From Ovis canadensis (lineage: Eukaryota > Chordata > Mammalia > Artiodactyla > Bovidae): a DNA stretch of 64,000 bases. Within the stretch, counting starts at the first letter, position 1, and each line of letters begins with the position of its first letter. The DNA is taken from the NCBI RefSeq assembly GCF_042477335.2, contig NC_091727.1, forward strand, positions 125,767,501 to 125,831,500, written 5' to 3'. Position numbers and translations under genes: made by a program. Below the pieces are notes generated by a model, which did not search any database, was not told the origin of the DNA, and worked only from the letters and a program-made list of their open reading frames with translations. Shown here one piece after another: positions 11,141 through 24,193 of the stretch.

Positions 11141-13140
11141 GAGCATCAAAATGAGAAGAGAATTAGCTTACCTTCTAGGATGGAGGCTAGGCTGCAGCAA
11201 TTGGAAGGGCAAATCCAAATGCCATGAAATAGAGAACACCATGTGATTCTGAATGTTGGCTATTACAAAGATGCCCCCTCTTCTCAGTCTGTGAGTTCTC
11301 AGCTTCAGAACTAATTATAGCATTGGCTTTATATGTTTTTCCTATGGGATTATCATACAGGAAGAGTTTGCAATCACAACCTATAGTCAGGGTTCTTAAG
11401 CATTTTTTCTACTCCCTACAAGCCTAGGGTTCATTAATTTTGATTTATTGATGTGACTTTCTTATGTGGTTTCTGTATCTCTCCATGGATTTATAAGCAA
11501 GGGTCATGGTTCCTTTTTAGGAAGTATTTGACAAGCTCTTGAACATGATATGAGAATCCACATGAAGGGCACGCACTGGAGAGCAAGGGGCCTGTCCTGG
11601 TGATGCTAGAGAGTCTATGGAAAGGATTTAAGAAAGGTCATGACTTTGTCAGATTTTCTTTCAGAACAGACACTAGCAGCAATGTGAATCAGAAGAGTGT
11701 CAAGAATGGAAACTAAAAGACTGGTTCCTTCAGGCCTTCATTATTTATTTTTGCTGCAATATTCCCCAAATAAATAGTGGAGGTAAAGAGTAAGGGACAG
11801 TTGAAAAGATATTTAATAGGAGGACTCATAAGAACTTGGTAACTGAGGAGACAGTATGGGTAAATAAAATGAGGAGAAGCTCAAGGATTATACCCAGGTT
11901 TCTGACTGCGGTGGTGATGGGAGACAGAACATAACACAGGGAGAGGCTCTGATATGGTGAATATTAGTTGATGCATTCAGTTCAGGACAATTTGAGTGTC
12001 GAGTGACTTTGGGACACATTAGTGGAGATTTCAAATGGGTAGATGGGTTTACAATCACGATCTGAAGTATAGAGGAGACATATGGGTTGTAGATATTTCT
12101 TAGAGAGCTATGATATGTGGGGGGGATGGGAGACTTGGGTGTGAATAAAATTGACCATGAAAGAATCCTGAAAGAACATCCACATGTGAAGGATGGTTAG
12201 AAGCAGGACTCTGAAAAGGGAATTGGATAAATGGAAAACAGAGAAGTAAGAGAATGATCAGGAAAAACTAGTCACAGAATCAAGAAAAGACAAGAGTTTC
12301 AAGAAGAAAGGAACAAGGATTTTCCTGGTGGTCCAGTGGTTAAGACTCTGCTCTTTCATTGCAAGGGGCTCAGGTTTGATTCCTGGTTGGGGAGTTAAGA
12401 TCCTGCATGCTGCATGGGCAAAAAAGACAGGAAGAAAATTTCTTGAACTGAATAACAATGAAAATACAACATATCAACTTAAACATTTTTTAAAAAACAG
12501 AAAGAAGAAAGGAATAGCCAACATTCACCAAGTTAACTAAGGTTTTATAGATAGCTGCTGTGTGCCTGGGGATGCCTCAAGGGATTAAAAAAAAGATCTT
12601 TACCCTGGTGGAGCTTACATTCAACTGGGAAGAGTCAGACAACAGATAGAAGAAATAAATGAAATGGTAGAGTATGAAAGTAACTGATAGATATTGTGAG
12701 GAAAAGGACAAGGGAAAACATATTAGGAATTCTGGTGGTGGAATTGCAGTTGAAATGGGGTAACCAGGTTGGCCTCACTGAGAAAGAAACATTTGAGCAA
12801 AGACCTGAAGGAAGTGAGACGTGAGATGTGTGGCTATCTAAGGGAAGTGTTTTCCAATCAGAAGGAACAGTCATTACAAAGTCTCTGAGGCAAACACACG
12901 ACTGAAATGTTTGGGAACTAGCAAGGAACCAGTGTTCCTGGAACAGAACGAGTGAAGGGGAGAATAGAAAGGGATGAGAAGGTAGGGGGTGGTACCCACA
13001 GTGGAGGGCCATGTAAGTCATTATAAGGACCCTGTCTTTACTCGGAGAGGAATATGGACCCAAAGAAGAGTTTTGATTTATGTTGAATGTTGCATAGAAG
13101 CAAGGACACCAGGTAAGAGGCTATTGCAACCAAGCAAGAG
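11141..13140 (+). repeat. Probable ancient interspersed repeat region
   Basis: Long GA-rich sequence whose phrases recur in mammalian genomes: 'ctggtggagcttacattc' and 'gagcaaagacctgaaggaag' in the 12.6-13.1 kb part, and perhaps 'aggtttctgactgcggtg' earlier. I do not assign a family name. The 11141-11560 part looks unique. Confidence 0.45.
12316..12425 (+). mobile_element. CHR-type SINE fragment
   Basis: Sense, 'ttttcctggtggtccagtgg', 'ttaagactctgctctttcat', 'aagatcctgcatgctgcatg', then A-rich end. Confidence 0.8.
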
Positions 13141-13579
13141 ATAAAGATGCCTTGGATCAGATTGGTTGCAGTAAATGTGGTCAGATGATATATACATATA
13201 TTCACAAACACACACACACCAGCACACTCACACTTAAAATCATATACAGGTGGTACCCAACTTACTTCGACTTTAAAGTTTTCAACTTCACAATGGTGCA
13301 AGAGCAGTTTGCATTCAGTAGAATTCATACTTTGAATTTTGACTTCTTCCTAAGCTAGTGACAAGCAGTACGATAGTCTCTTGTGCTGCTGGGCAGTGGC
13401 AGTGAGCCTCAGCTCCCAGTCAGTCATACTATCACAAAGGTAACTGATACACTGACAACCATTCCGTACCCAGACAACCATTCTGTTTTTCACTTTTAGT
13501 GCAGCATTCCATTAATTACATGAGATCTGCAGCACTTAATTACCAAATAGACCTTGTGTTAAATGGTTTTGTTCAACTG

Positions 13580-13652
13580 TCAGTTTAGTTCAGCTCAGTT
13601 GCTCAGTCGTGTCCGACTCTTTGTGACACCGTGGACTGCAGCAGGCTCATGT
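13580..13652 (-). mobile_element. BovB 3'-terminal fragment
   Basis: Antisense 70-bp piece 'agttcagctcagttgctcag' to 'gacaccgtggactgcag' inserted in the Tigger-like element. Confidence 0.85.
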
Positions 13653-13737
13653 AAACGTTCTGAGCACGTTTAAGGAAGGTTAGCCTAAGATATGATGTTC
13701 AGTAGGTGAGGTGTGTTAAATGCATTTTCAACTTAAA

Positions 13738-13980
13738 ATATTTCCAATTATAGTAAATTAATAACTTTTTCAAGAAAAGACAGCAAATCCTGAGTTCCTA
13801 TCACAAAAATTATTTCTTTAATTTTGTATCTATATGAGATGACATATTGTTCACTGAAACTTATTGTGATATTCATTTCATGATGTATGTAAATTCAATC
13901 ATTATGCTGTATACCTTAAACTTATACAGTGCTGTATATCAATTATATCTCAGTAAAACTGGAAGAAAAATAAAAAAAAA
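13738..13980 (+). mobile_element. Old L1 3'-end fragment in Tigger-like element
   Basis: Sense, 'attatgctgtataccttaaa', 'atcaattatatctcagtaaa' and a poly(A) run at 13966-13980. AAATATTT-type sequence lies on both sides. Confidence 0.7.
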
Positions 13981-14042
13981 ATATTTTCAACTTACAGTGG
14001 GTTTATTGGGACATAACACCATCAGAAGTTGAGGAAGATCTG

Positions 14043-14639
14043 TTGTTTCTTTTTAGTCAGTTTCATTGAAGCATAACTTAAATACAATAAGATTGCCTGA
14101 CTTTAGTTGGATGATTCAGTTGTGGGCTGACTATGTCTTATATGGATGCTGTAATGCCTCCTGCTAAAAATAAGTTGAAATAGCTGGATTTTCCCCAAGA
14201 GTATTGTCTTATGGCTTTAAGAGTGTTACAGAATGGATTTGGCAATATAAGAAGATAAAAGATTTGGTAACTCTTAAAGAACCAGTTATTCCAGCCAAAG
14301 ATGGATAAGGACTTGAAATACAAATGTGAGGCAAAAGTTTGCTTTGCACAGCACAAGATTTCACCAATACAGATAGTGTAACCCAGATACAAGCCACCCA
14401 GGTTAGCAAAGATTTTCTTGTTTTTGGATGTAGATTGGAAAAAACAGGGTGCATACTTACACTGCACAGTTCAACAACCTTCCAGTCTGGCTCTACACAG
14501 GACCAGAAGATCTCTAATGATGGCTGCTGCGTCATGCAAGAAATACTTCTTTGTGTTTGGATCAAAAGCCAAAATTCACTCAGTACTGGCTACTCTTGAA
14601 GGTGTTCCAATCGGCCAGGATATTTTACAAGGCTAACGT
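14043..14639. other. Unidentified stretch, possibly a decayed retrocopy
   Basis: Phrases with codon-like character occur in changing frames: 14339-14599 and 14418-14636 each stay open for over 70 codons (the latter includes KKYFFVFGSKAKIHSVLATL). I cannot match it to a gene, there is no start, poly(A) or flanking duplication I can point to, and the opposite strand is equally open. It may be plain intergenic DNA. Confidence 0.25.
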
Positions 14640-14853
14640 GCTGTGCTGTGCTTAGTTGCTTAGTTGTGTCTGACTCTTTGCAACCCCATGGACTGTGGCC
14701 TGCCAGACTCCTCTGTCTACCGGGATTCTCCAGGCAAGAATACTGGAGTGGGTAGCCATTCCCTTCTCCTGGATCTTCCTGACCCAGGGATCAAACCCAG
14801 GTCCCCTGCATTGCAGGCATATTCTTTACCATCTGAGCCACCAGGGATGCCCA
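14640..14853 (-). mobile_element. Bov-tA SINE
   Basis: Antisense, 'gctgtgcttagttgcttagt' to 'gagccaccagggatgccc'. Confidence 0.9.
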
Positions 14854-16556
14854 AGAGCTACCATTTATTGATACGTTTTGATATGTATTGAGCATTTTGT
14901 ATTGAGTATTGAGTTATGCTATGTATTGAGCATTTTGATGTGTTAACTTTCCTATTCTTCACAATCCCATCATGTATATTTATCCTCTTTTGATAAATAA
15001 TCAAAATAATTGAAACTAACACTTAGTTAAGAAAAGTGAAATGAAGTTCTAGCTCTAAAATCTAAACTCTTAATTCCATGTCAGCCTAAGGGGAATCCAT
15101 CATTCACGAGATTCAAATGAATCGACAGTATATGGTCGAGTGCAGTTGAGGCCAGAGCAAAAGAGGTGATGGGAGCCAGGATTTGGGTTCTGGGTTGCTG
15201 CTGTATTATGAATGATGATTTTACACTCATGGTTTTATTTCTGGAGGGAAATCCAGAGACTTCTATGCGGGAGGAAGTGGAAGGTATGGAAATTTAGGAG
15301 GATGCTGATGTAATATTACTATATAACTAGACTAAATTAAAAATGGCCAGAAACATATAGATTGCCACCTCCCAGGGCATTTTGCAGCAACATTGAATGG
15401 CAGAAGCACCAGAACAATGTTGGAGGAGGACAGCAGCTGAAAGATGGAGTGCTAATTGATGTTGAGGAATGGGGGGCTTCCCTGGTGAGCCCCAAATCGT
15501 TGCTCTATCCATGGACAGGGAGTGAACATATCACAGTGGGTCACAGAATGTACCCCAGCCAATAGGCAATTAATGGAAAGCCAAGGGAGGCCACTATCCA
15601 CGTGCTTGCCAGCAAAGTAAATGCCCCTTCAGGCAGGGTTCATTCATTTACTTCTTACATACTTAGAGTCCAAGGAGCCAAACTTGTACTTGAACTGGCT
15701 TCTGGAGCTGCTACACCTCAGTATAGCCAGGTTCCATGGCAATGACAAAGAAAGATGTGATTGGAGATGATGTGTTACTGTGTGTGGGGTGAGGGAAGGG
15801 GGAGGGAGCCTCCTTCAATTGTTATGCCATGATGGTAAAATAAAAGGTGGTGGAAAACTCAAAGAATTGAGAAAGTGAGGCAAACTAAAGCTGGTACATG
15901 GCATCTTCTGGATCCTTAAGCCTGTGGCCAAGTGCCGAGCCTCACCTTTTCCATCAGAGGAACAGTGCTTCTTGAAGGTCACAGAGCACCACACACAGGC
16001 CCAGCACAAGCAACACTGTATCCCTTAGAGTACAGATGTTAGTGCAGATGACATCTGGGCTTTGACTAATAGCCTATAAAATCCTATGATCCAGACCCAA
16101 CTTGAAGGATGGCTTAAGGTAGGTGTTCATAATCCTCAAAATGATACAAATAATGAGTTAGAAAAGATCATGGGATACAGAGCCCCTGTTTAAGTTTCCT
16201 GAGGCATACAGCAAATTCCTGTTGGCTATTTATTTTACAAGTGGTAGTGTAAGTTTCTATGTTACTCTTTCCATATATCTCACCCTCTCTCTCCCTCTGC
16301 CCATGTCCATAAGTCTGTTCCCTATTTCTCCACTGCTTCTCTTTAAATAAATTCTTCAGTACCATTTTTCTAGATTGCATACATATGCTTTAGAGTATGG
16401 TATTTATCTTTCTCTTATTGAGCACATGCTCCATGAGAATACAGTCTTGCTGATAGCAGCCTGGGCAGGAACCAGCTATCAGGACACCTCCTTCCTCTGA
16501 TGACAGGGCAACTCGTTTCACCCTCCACTGGTTGTGTACTAGTCTCTTTATCTTGT
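14854..16556. other. Unique intergenic DNA
   Basis: No gene, no recognised mobile element. A short purine-rich segment with 'ggggtgagggaagggggagg' is at 15786-15806. Confidence 0.55.
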
Positions 16557-16664
16557 GTGCCATGCACGATAAGTCACTTCAGTAGTGTCTGGCTCTTAGT
16601 GACCCTATGGCCTATGGCCTACCAGGCTCCTCTGCCCATGGGATTCTCCAGGCAAGAATACTCA
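16557..16664 (-). mobile_element. Bov-tA SINE fragment
   Basis: Antisense, 'gataagtcacttcagtagtg' to 'ccaggcaagaatactc'; the tRNA-like head is missing. Confidence 0.85.
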
Positions 16665-16964
16665 GTGAGCACAAGATATATAATCTGCTCAAAGGGAACA
16701 GAGTACCATTGGGTATCCACTTACACAAAGACATCAAATTATATACACAGGCTCCAGAAGGAATACTATCCCACTGTAAAAGTATTACCAGGGTAACAAA
16801 CCTCCACTATGCTGAATTGCTGGTGTTTTTATCTCATCCTAAGGACTCAGAGAGTTTCTGATAAACCTGACTCCAACATGTTCACTTAGCAGCTTTCAAT
16901 GAACTTTACTGTCATTTAGCCACACTTAAAGTTGGTTTTTAATACAAACGTTATCTTTCTCAGG

Positions 16965-17045
16965 AAAGTCCACAGTGCCTGACATATAGCAAGAGCTCAA
17001 TAAACCTTTTATGAATGAAAGAGTGAATGAAAGAATGAATGTTCT
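16965..17045 (+). repeat. L2 LINE tail
   Basis: 'cacagtgcctgacatatagc', 'aagagctcaataaacctttt', then ATGAATGAAAGAG-type tail. Confidence 0.65.
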
Positions 17046-17459
17046 CAGTGGCATGGCTTTGGAATCTCCTGTGACTTGTGGCCCTTGATTCTAGATAGAA
17101 GATAAACACTAAATATTATGCAGATGTACTTGCTCAGAATTTTCCAAGCAGAAAGATGAGCAAAAAAGCAAATTACTACATGCGCTTTCTTTTGGCAGTT
17201 TTCCTTTATCTACCTTTTGCTCTGCATCGAATATACAGATTTGTCTCTTCGAGCTCTTCTATGTAAAAACCCGATGGAGATTCTGGGCCTAAGTTATCCA
17301 GTGGCAGGATCTGCAGGACATTTCCTATATTGCTTACAAGGTTGGACGTTTTCCCTGCCTTGATTCCTTTGAGAGAATGCTACCCTCTAACCTTTGAATG
17401 GGGTAAATGGCCAATGCCAAGGGGGTGGGTGGAAGGGTGACAGAAGAGAGAAGCACCAG
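17046..17459. other. Intergenic DNA just downstream of PAK3
   Basis: No repeat or gene recognised. It contains the expected downstream region of the distal PAK3 poly(A) site. Confidence 0.5.
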
Positions 17460-17478
17460 CTCAGTGATGTTTGTCATT

Positions 17479-17484
17479 TTTATT
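17479..17484 (-). promoter_or_regulatory. PAK3: Candidate distal poly(A) signal of PAK3 (AATAAA)
   Basis: On the minus strand GCAAATAAAAATGACAAACA is followed within about 15-20 nt by a CA dinucleotide (ACATCACTG) and then a GT/CT-rich stretch, the usual layout of a mammalian cleavage site near 17460-17466. Downstream of it the repeat density rises again, consistent with leaving the transcript. Confidence 0.55.
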
Positions 17485-18739
17485 TGCAATACTTTAGGTC
17501 CAAGTTTCAAACTGCATTATTTTTACACTCAAGACACAGTCATGCACAATCCATATTTCAATTTTCTATTGCTTCAACCACAATTTAAAGTAACAATATA
17601 ATAAACAAAAGTCCTTAAAAAGAGCAGATGCTGAGGTCAGAAGGATGGAACCATACCATCAGCAGGTTTACAAAAGAAATAATTTACTTAAAAAATCAAA
17701 CAGAAAGACCATAAATACCTTTAATTCAGTTACAGAAGAATTTCACTACACATGGGTTTACAGATAACACATTTTAACAAAAGTAAAGCACAGCCAAATG
17801 AGATACAATTCTGATAATGAAAACACAGATCCTCCTTAATTTGTTTTGTCTGGATATTATGAGTATAATCCCAGTACACATCACTAACTACCCTGTGATC
17901 TGTCTCTTCCTTGCTGATGTACTGAGATTTAAAACTCAACCCACTAGTGGTTACAGAATTCTGTGAAAGGTCTTATTATCACTAATGAATATAGTATATG
18001 CGGGTCCATAAAGCACACCACACACAAGCACACACACTGAACTTGAATTTCACACTTAGGGCTGGTTGGCACTGCTGTAGGCAGGGCATTGGGACTGTCC
18101 ACTAACTACAAGTTGATCCTCTTTCTAGTATCATACTCATCCAATTGGCCAATCCCTGTGGGAGCTGTCATCAGAAATGCTGTCTTTGGTTCCCAAGTGG
18201 ATTTGTCAACACTCCTTAATGCTAATAGCACATAATCATTTTTTCCTTTTTCTCTCTGCAACCTGCAAATGTTTAGGCCCACTCAGTAGTCCCAGCCATG
18301 GCATGGGTTCTGCCATCTTGTGCCATTTTGGAAGTAAACTCTATAAAGCCCAACACTGCTTCATAGGGAAGGAGAGGCCGAAGTACAGTTCTATTCTAGC
18401 AAGTGTGACAGTGTTTCTGTTCTAGTAGCAAATACTGGCCACAGCTTAATGAAATCCAGACTTTACATACAGAGTGTATGGAAAAGAAAAACTGGAACAC
18501 TAAACAGGAAAGGAACACTAAATCAAAAACAAAACAACAGTGAAGGAATTGGAAGGCTGCCACGAGTTTTATCAACATTCCCTAGTATTTATTCACTTCA
18601 TTTACTTGAGGTTTGGTTTTTTTTTTTTTGGCATCATCTTACATAGTTCTATTGTTTAACTGCAATATAAGAGACCCAGGCTTAAGCATATGATATTTGC
18701 CATCACTTTAGCAGGATGAATTAGCAAGGCAATCTATAG

Positions 18740-18886
18740 TACCACAGAATGTTAGAGCTTTGGAAAGCCTTGGAGAGCTAGTCCAATACCTTTATTTTAT
18801 AAATGTGGAAACAGACACAACATAGTTAAGTGACTTGCCCAAGGGCACACACTAAGTTAGGAGCAGAGCCTACATTAGAATCCAAG
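18740..18886 (+). repeat. MIR SINE remnant
   Basis: Reads as a decayed MIR: 'aaatgtggaaacagac', then 'aagtgacttgcccaagg', then 'agcagagcc' and a final 'gaatcc', all in the usual MIR order. It lies in the 3' UTR, and the Bov-tA inserted next to it. Confidence 0.6.
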
Positions 18887-18899
18887 CATTCTTATTTCT

Positions 18900-19111
18900 G
18901 GGCTTCCCTGGTGGCTCAGTCGGTAAAGAATCTGCCCGCAATGCAGGAGATCCAGGTTCAATCCCTGCGTCAGGAAGATCCGCTGGAGAAGGAAATGGCA
19001 ACCCACTCCAGTATTCCTGCCTGGGAAATCCCACGGACAGAAGAGCCTGGTGGGCTACAGTCCACGGGGTCACAAGAGTCGGACATGACTTGGTGACTAC
19101 ACCACGACCAC
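18900..19111 (+). mobile_element. Bov-tA SINE inside PAK3 3' UTR
   Basis: A complete tRNA-Glu-derived Bov-tA SINE, from GGGCTTCCCTGGTGGCTCAG to the GACATGACTTGGTGACTA end. It is flanked by a target-site duplication, CATTCTTATTTCT at 18887-18899 and CATTCTTACTTCT at 19112-19124 (12 of 13 bases). It is antisense to PAK3, so its reverse complement would be present in the mRNA. Confidence 0.9.
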
Positions 19112-22100
19112 CATTCTTACTTCTAGGTTAGCACTTCTTCCATTACATCTGATTGATTCTAATTGCTGTTGATTTCCTCATAGGTCCTAAATCAGGTGCA
19201 CATGGTACCTACCTCACTACTGGTATTATGGGATAGCATTCATCTGACAGCAGCTTCCAAAGGAGACTCTGATGGCACTAAACAGCTTCTATAAGTTTAT
19301 CTTGCAAATGTGACTGTATCATGTGGCAGTAAATGCTCATTATTATCGTCTACTTGAACACAAGAGTGTGCACGTGGAAGTTATAATCTCAGTTCCTGCA
19401 TCTGCAGATTCAGTTAGATACTGCTTGATATTAAACAGACATCCAATGCATGAGGAGTTGGGTTTATATTCACTTGGTCACTAAAGGAGCATGGGATCAG
19501 AAAAGGAATGGAAAAAAAGCTTACCAACAGAAAGATCATATCAAAAACCAATTTCTGATGAAAAAGTCTTTCTTAGGAAAAATAGTTCCATTATTTCCAG
19601 GGTCCTCTTTAATTCCTTCCCAATCCACATGCAAATATATGTTCAGAATTGTGTGTTAAGTTCACTCAAAATCTCAGGTCTGTTAGACTGTCAGTTTATA
19701 CATGCTGAATTTCAGTCCTCTTGCTCAGAGACTAGGAGTAGGCCATCAGTGGCCATGCCTTTGTTTAAACAAATATCAACTGCAAGTAGCTCAGAAAAGG
19801 ACCATGAGATACAACTGGGGATGTCAGGGTTAAGACTCTTATAAGTAGATTACATGTTGAGAATGGCCCAAAGTGGGTTCTCTAGATAAAAGGTCTGCTC
19901 TTGGTGAAATTAACACCTGAGGCCACTACCGTATCATAAAAGTCCTCACCTGCAAAGTCTTTGGTGAGTTACAAGGAAATTCCTCTCTTTGGGTAGATAG
20001 TCTCCCTGATTCTCGTTTAAAATGATAGTAGTCACTGCACACAACCTATAATTAGGCAGATCAGAAAGCACCTAGAGGTCACCATCTCAGGCCAAAGCTC
20101 AAAGGAGTTGAGATTGAATGCCAAGAGGCCAGGGCTGTTCTAAATATTTATCTCAATATTTTCATAGTCAGCTTTTAAGTGCAAGTCATAACTTCTACAG
20201 AAATCAACAAGACTTGCCTACTGTTTATTAAAAGAAAATCCTACCTGAATGATAGTATATCCTGTTGGAAAAGGAAATGGTGGGAGCTGGCGATTTTAAC
20301 CTTCTGTTCTTCCAAAATTCAACCTAAAATCTGCTAAAATGATCCAGAAAGGCAGTACCTGAAACAGATGTTGTCAGAGGGGCTATCCAAAGTGACCCCT
20401 CCAATCTAAAATAAGTAAAACAGAAACCTTAAGGCCATACCAAAGCAGAGGGGGCAGCCAGATAGTTTGAAAGCAGAAGGATGTGTTTGGAGTTCTAACA
20501 GCGACATCTCCCTAGCTTTAATGTATAGATACTAGTCCCCGAAGAAAGCATGTGCCATACCAAGTGTGTGCCAACCGCAGCATCCAGGCAAATATAAAGC
20601 CTATAGAATAATTGTAATTAGCAAGTATCTGTACCCTGCATGCTCTGGGCTCTGGCCAGAAGGCATCTGCTTTTGGCGTCTTTTCTATGTTTCTATAGTC
20701 CTCTTTCTGATGTTTATTTATTATAAAGCAATAGTATAACAATATCAAAGAAAATTCTAACAAGAAAAAAATGTGCATAATCCCACCACCCCAACACAAC
20801 TGATTTCAATTGTCTGTGTTCCCAGTCTTTGTTCATATGCACACTTATTTTTACATAGTTGTCATCCCTGTTTATGTTATTTAAAGGTGATTTTATAGAT
20901 TCTCTCTGAGAACTGGCAGCCTCATTAGAAATAAACAACCCATTGAACAAAGGAATAGAATTATTTACACAATCTTTGAGCTGAGAAATATCGTTTATAG
21001 ACAAACATCTCAAACTATCAAAACAGTTTTACAGACGACAGGAAGCAATTTCGTATTTCTTTTTCTTTTAGCAATGGAATGTGCTTCACAAGGGAGGGAA
21101 AGATGTGGGGATCAGGTGGTTAAAATCAAACATTGGGGTGCAATTCACAAGCCTGAAAGAAATCTGAATAACACAATTAAAGAATAAATACTTGAGTTAA
21201 ATCTTCTTACATGACTTGGCCATCCAGTAGCCAAAATGGAACACGGACACACAAATATTTACAATGACACATAGATGAGATCAGCAAGAACGAAGTCATT
21301 ACCCAACACGGTGACTGATTTGAGGGGATGTGTCATCCGAAAATCTTCACGGGATGATGACAACGTGCTGGATCCTTGCTACAACATTAACGTTCTTTTC
21401 TTTCTTAAATAAATAATCTCTACTGTGCTTCTCACCCTTCCCTGACTTTCCCACTGCCCTATCCCTCTCTCAGGACATTTTGGAATCAACATTCGATGAT
21501 GCGCCCTCCTTATCTCAGGGCATGGATAGACTCACCAAAGTCAAGATGAGCTGCAAAAAAACAATCCAGGAAAAGGGAATAAACTATTAACCATCTGGAG
21601 TACAACTTGGTTAGGTATACCAAGTGTAAATCCCTCAGCATCATTTTGGCAGGAGAAACAGCTTCTCTCTAATACTTATTAGAAATATACATAACTCTCC
21701 AACACAGGGAATGGTCTTTAGAAGCTGTTCTCATTTTAAAATTTACATAGATATAAATCTGTAAGAGTAAAGCCTACTGGGATATATTATCATAAAATCT
21801 TGATACAACAGGATGTGGTGAAGTAGTACAAGACTCCTCGTTGTTAACATGCTGAACTGAAAGCATAAAAGAGCAGCCATTTCTCTGCCTCCAATAATCT
21901 GAAGGATCACTGCTCCAGGTGTCCTTCCACCAACAAAATGCCTTCATGACATATAAGGGATGCTCACGGACAATTAGGGCTTCCCAACCAGGTTTGGGGC
22001 TCTCTCCAGTGGCAGGGCATAGGTACCAATGTACTGAATTCTATTTGCATCCCACCTATTGTTTCACTGAATTCCCTGGTACGATGAATGAAAAAATTTT

Positions 22101-23696
22101 AAAATACTTAATTTTAAATGAAATCAAAATTAAGGCCTCAGTCTCTCACACACATAAAACAGTGTGGCATTAACATTTTCAGGCCCAGCCATGTCTTTGT
22201 GAAGAATAACATAATACGGTTCGAATTAATATTACCATTTGATCTTTTCACATTTGTTGTTTTATGCCCATGTGCACATTTTCTAGGGGAAGGGGTCAAG
22301 CCCCTCCCAAATTTCATAGTCAAAGGAAACAACAGGAAATCCACCAGCGGTGTTATCTCCTAAATATAAACATGTGCACTATATGGTTGGTTAGCAGAAA
22401 CTCTCTAAAGAAAGTGCTTTCATTTTAAGGAATGAACAGATGATTACATGGACGGATGTGCCTCAGCAGAGAAAGAGAGAGGCCCACAGCAGTGATCTCT
22501 TTCCCTCTCTTGCTAAATGCAGATAGGTTCTATTCAGATTCTTGACATACTACAAATCAAGGAGCCCTCTACTGCACAAACTGCTAGCTTTTCAAAGGCT
22601 TAGAGAAAAAACTCTGCAGAATTTATAAAACTGATAACACTTGAAAGAGAAGCATATCCTTTCTATGCAGACACCCTCCAGATATTTTTCTACTCTCGAA
22701 GATTCAGGAAGTGGTGACTGTTGAGTGTCTAATAAATTGATACATGGTGAAATAATAGTCAAATTTTCATATCTTGCCCAAGCCACAAAAGGAACTTAGT
22801 TGGACTGGTAGGTCTTGGGATACATGATTGCAAAGCCAAAGGCTTTTCACTGGAGAGCTTCAAGATCTTTAGATACATGTTTTTGAAATTCAAAAGCCCA
22901 AAGGGCTAAGTATGAACACACCATATGCAGAAACAGAAATTAGTGATACATAGGGGAAATGACAATAAGTACTTAGAGCCAAACAACATTGACTGGGATG
23001 TAGTTTTCACTAACCTCCCATTTCTTGCAGAGTTGAATGCTCACATATTTCTGTTCTCCATATCTTAAAACGTTTTTTAATGTTTGTTATAAATTGTGAA
23101 GATAAATAATATTTTATCATCAGCAAACATTGGGTAATGAGTCTGTTTCCTCCTGATGTGCCTGTTTCACAGGTGCATACCTTCCACAAGCACAAAACAG
23201 GATTAAATTAGGTATCTATATCTTTGTTTACTTACTATCCAATGAAGATTTCAGTATTTCATGCTTATATTATCTTCCTTTTGGCTCTTAGAGAAAGCCC
23301 CATGTTTGCTTAAGTGTGGCCTCTCCAATCAGGATTTCCTAGGTTTAAGACCTAGACTCACCCAACTGGAGTGCCATAGTTTTGGTGTGTCTTTTTGCAG
23401 GTACCATGAAGATGAGCAAGCAGGTTTATACAAATGATAAATCAACTACCACTTAAGCATCATCATGAAAATGTGATAAGATTTCACCATCTGAACTTTA
23501 TTTAGATAGTTTTTAAAAGCCCTTCCTGAACACACATATTCCTCTCTGCTTTTGGAAAATGTCATAAAAGAAACCTTTTCCAGTACAAATGCAGAAAAAC
23601 AGGTACACAAACCAAGCCACCACTATAGAAGAATAAAAAATTGCAACTCTATGAGGGCATGGACTTCCACATGTTCACACAGTACTTGCTCTGAGG

Positions 23697-23780
23697 TTTT
23701 TTTTTTTTGTTTTGTTTCATTTTGTTGTTTTTTTGTTTGTTTGCTTGTTTGTTTTGTTTTTTACTTTCTTTAAAAAAAAA
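23697..23780. repeat. T/G-rich low-complexity tract in PAK3 3' UTR
   Basis: An uninterrupted run of T with scattered G and C (units such as TTTG and TTTTG) about 80 nt long, A/C-rich in the mRNA sense. No element body is recognisable beside it. Confidence 0.7.
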
Positions 23781-24187
23781 GTTTGACATCTTTTTTCTGG
23801 ACATCTAATGACAATGCAAGTGAAAAACATTACATTGGGTAAGGAGATTTGAAGGAGGTTCGAATGCAAGAGGGACTACTCTCTAACTTAAAAACAAACA
23901 CAACACTATGAAGAGGGATTGTGCATCTTTGAGAAATCTTTTTTCTTCAAAGTGAATGCACAAAATGAGGGGATTCACTACTGGCTCTTTCGCTTCACGG
24001 TGGAAGTGACCTTTTAATGGTCACTTCGACATTGCTGCCCTGTATGGGCTGCGATTCAGGCTTACAAATAAATTACATAATCTGAGGGAGTAGGAAAAAG
24101 GCTTATAAGAAGTTTCTATTCATCTCAAAGTTAAAGAAACCCCACCCCATTTGACTGTCTTTTCTTCCATCTTTCCTGCAGCGGAGT

Positions 24188-24193
24188 TTTATT
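24188..24193 (-). promoter_or_regulatory. Candidate proximal poly(A) signal
   Basis: AATAAA on the minus strand about 45 nt after the PAK3 stop codon. It could produce a short-UTR transcript, but such hexamers are common by chance and no strong GU-rich element follows, so use is uncertain. Confidence 0.25.

Larger units (their letters stand above)
13247..14042 (+). mobile_element. Tigger-like DNA transposon remnant with insertions
   Basis: Starts TA|CAGGTGGTACCCAACTTAC and ends TTGAGGAAGATCTG|T, imperfect inverted termini. The inside ('gcattcagtagaattcat', 'gacaaccattctgtttttca', 'gttctgagcacgtttaagg') is a non-autonomous Tc/mariner (Tigger) type sequence known from many mammals. The exact subfamily name is not asserted. 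No transposase frame. Confidence 0.65.

Noticed and set aside
1..17459. CAPN6, the expected neighbour downstream of PAK3 on mammalian X chromosomes
   Set aside because: No calpain-like exon was recognised; the neighbour is assumed to lie beyond the left edge.
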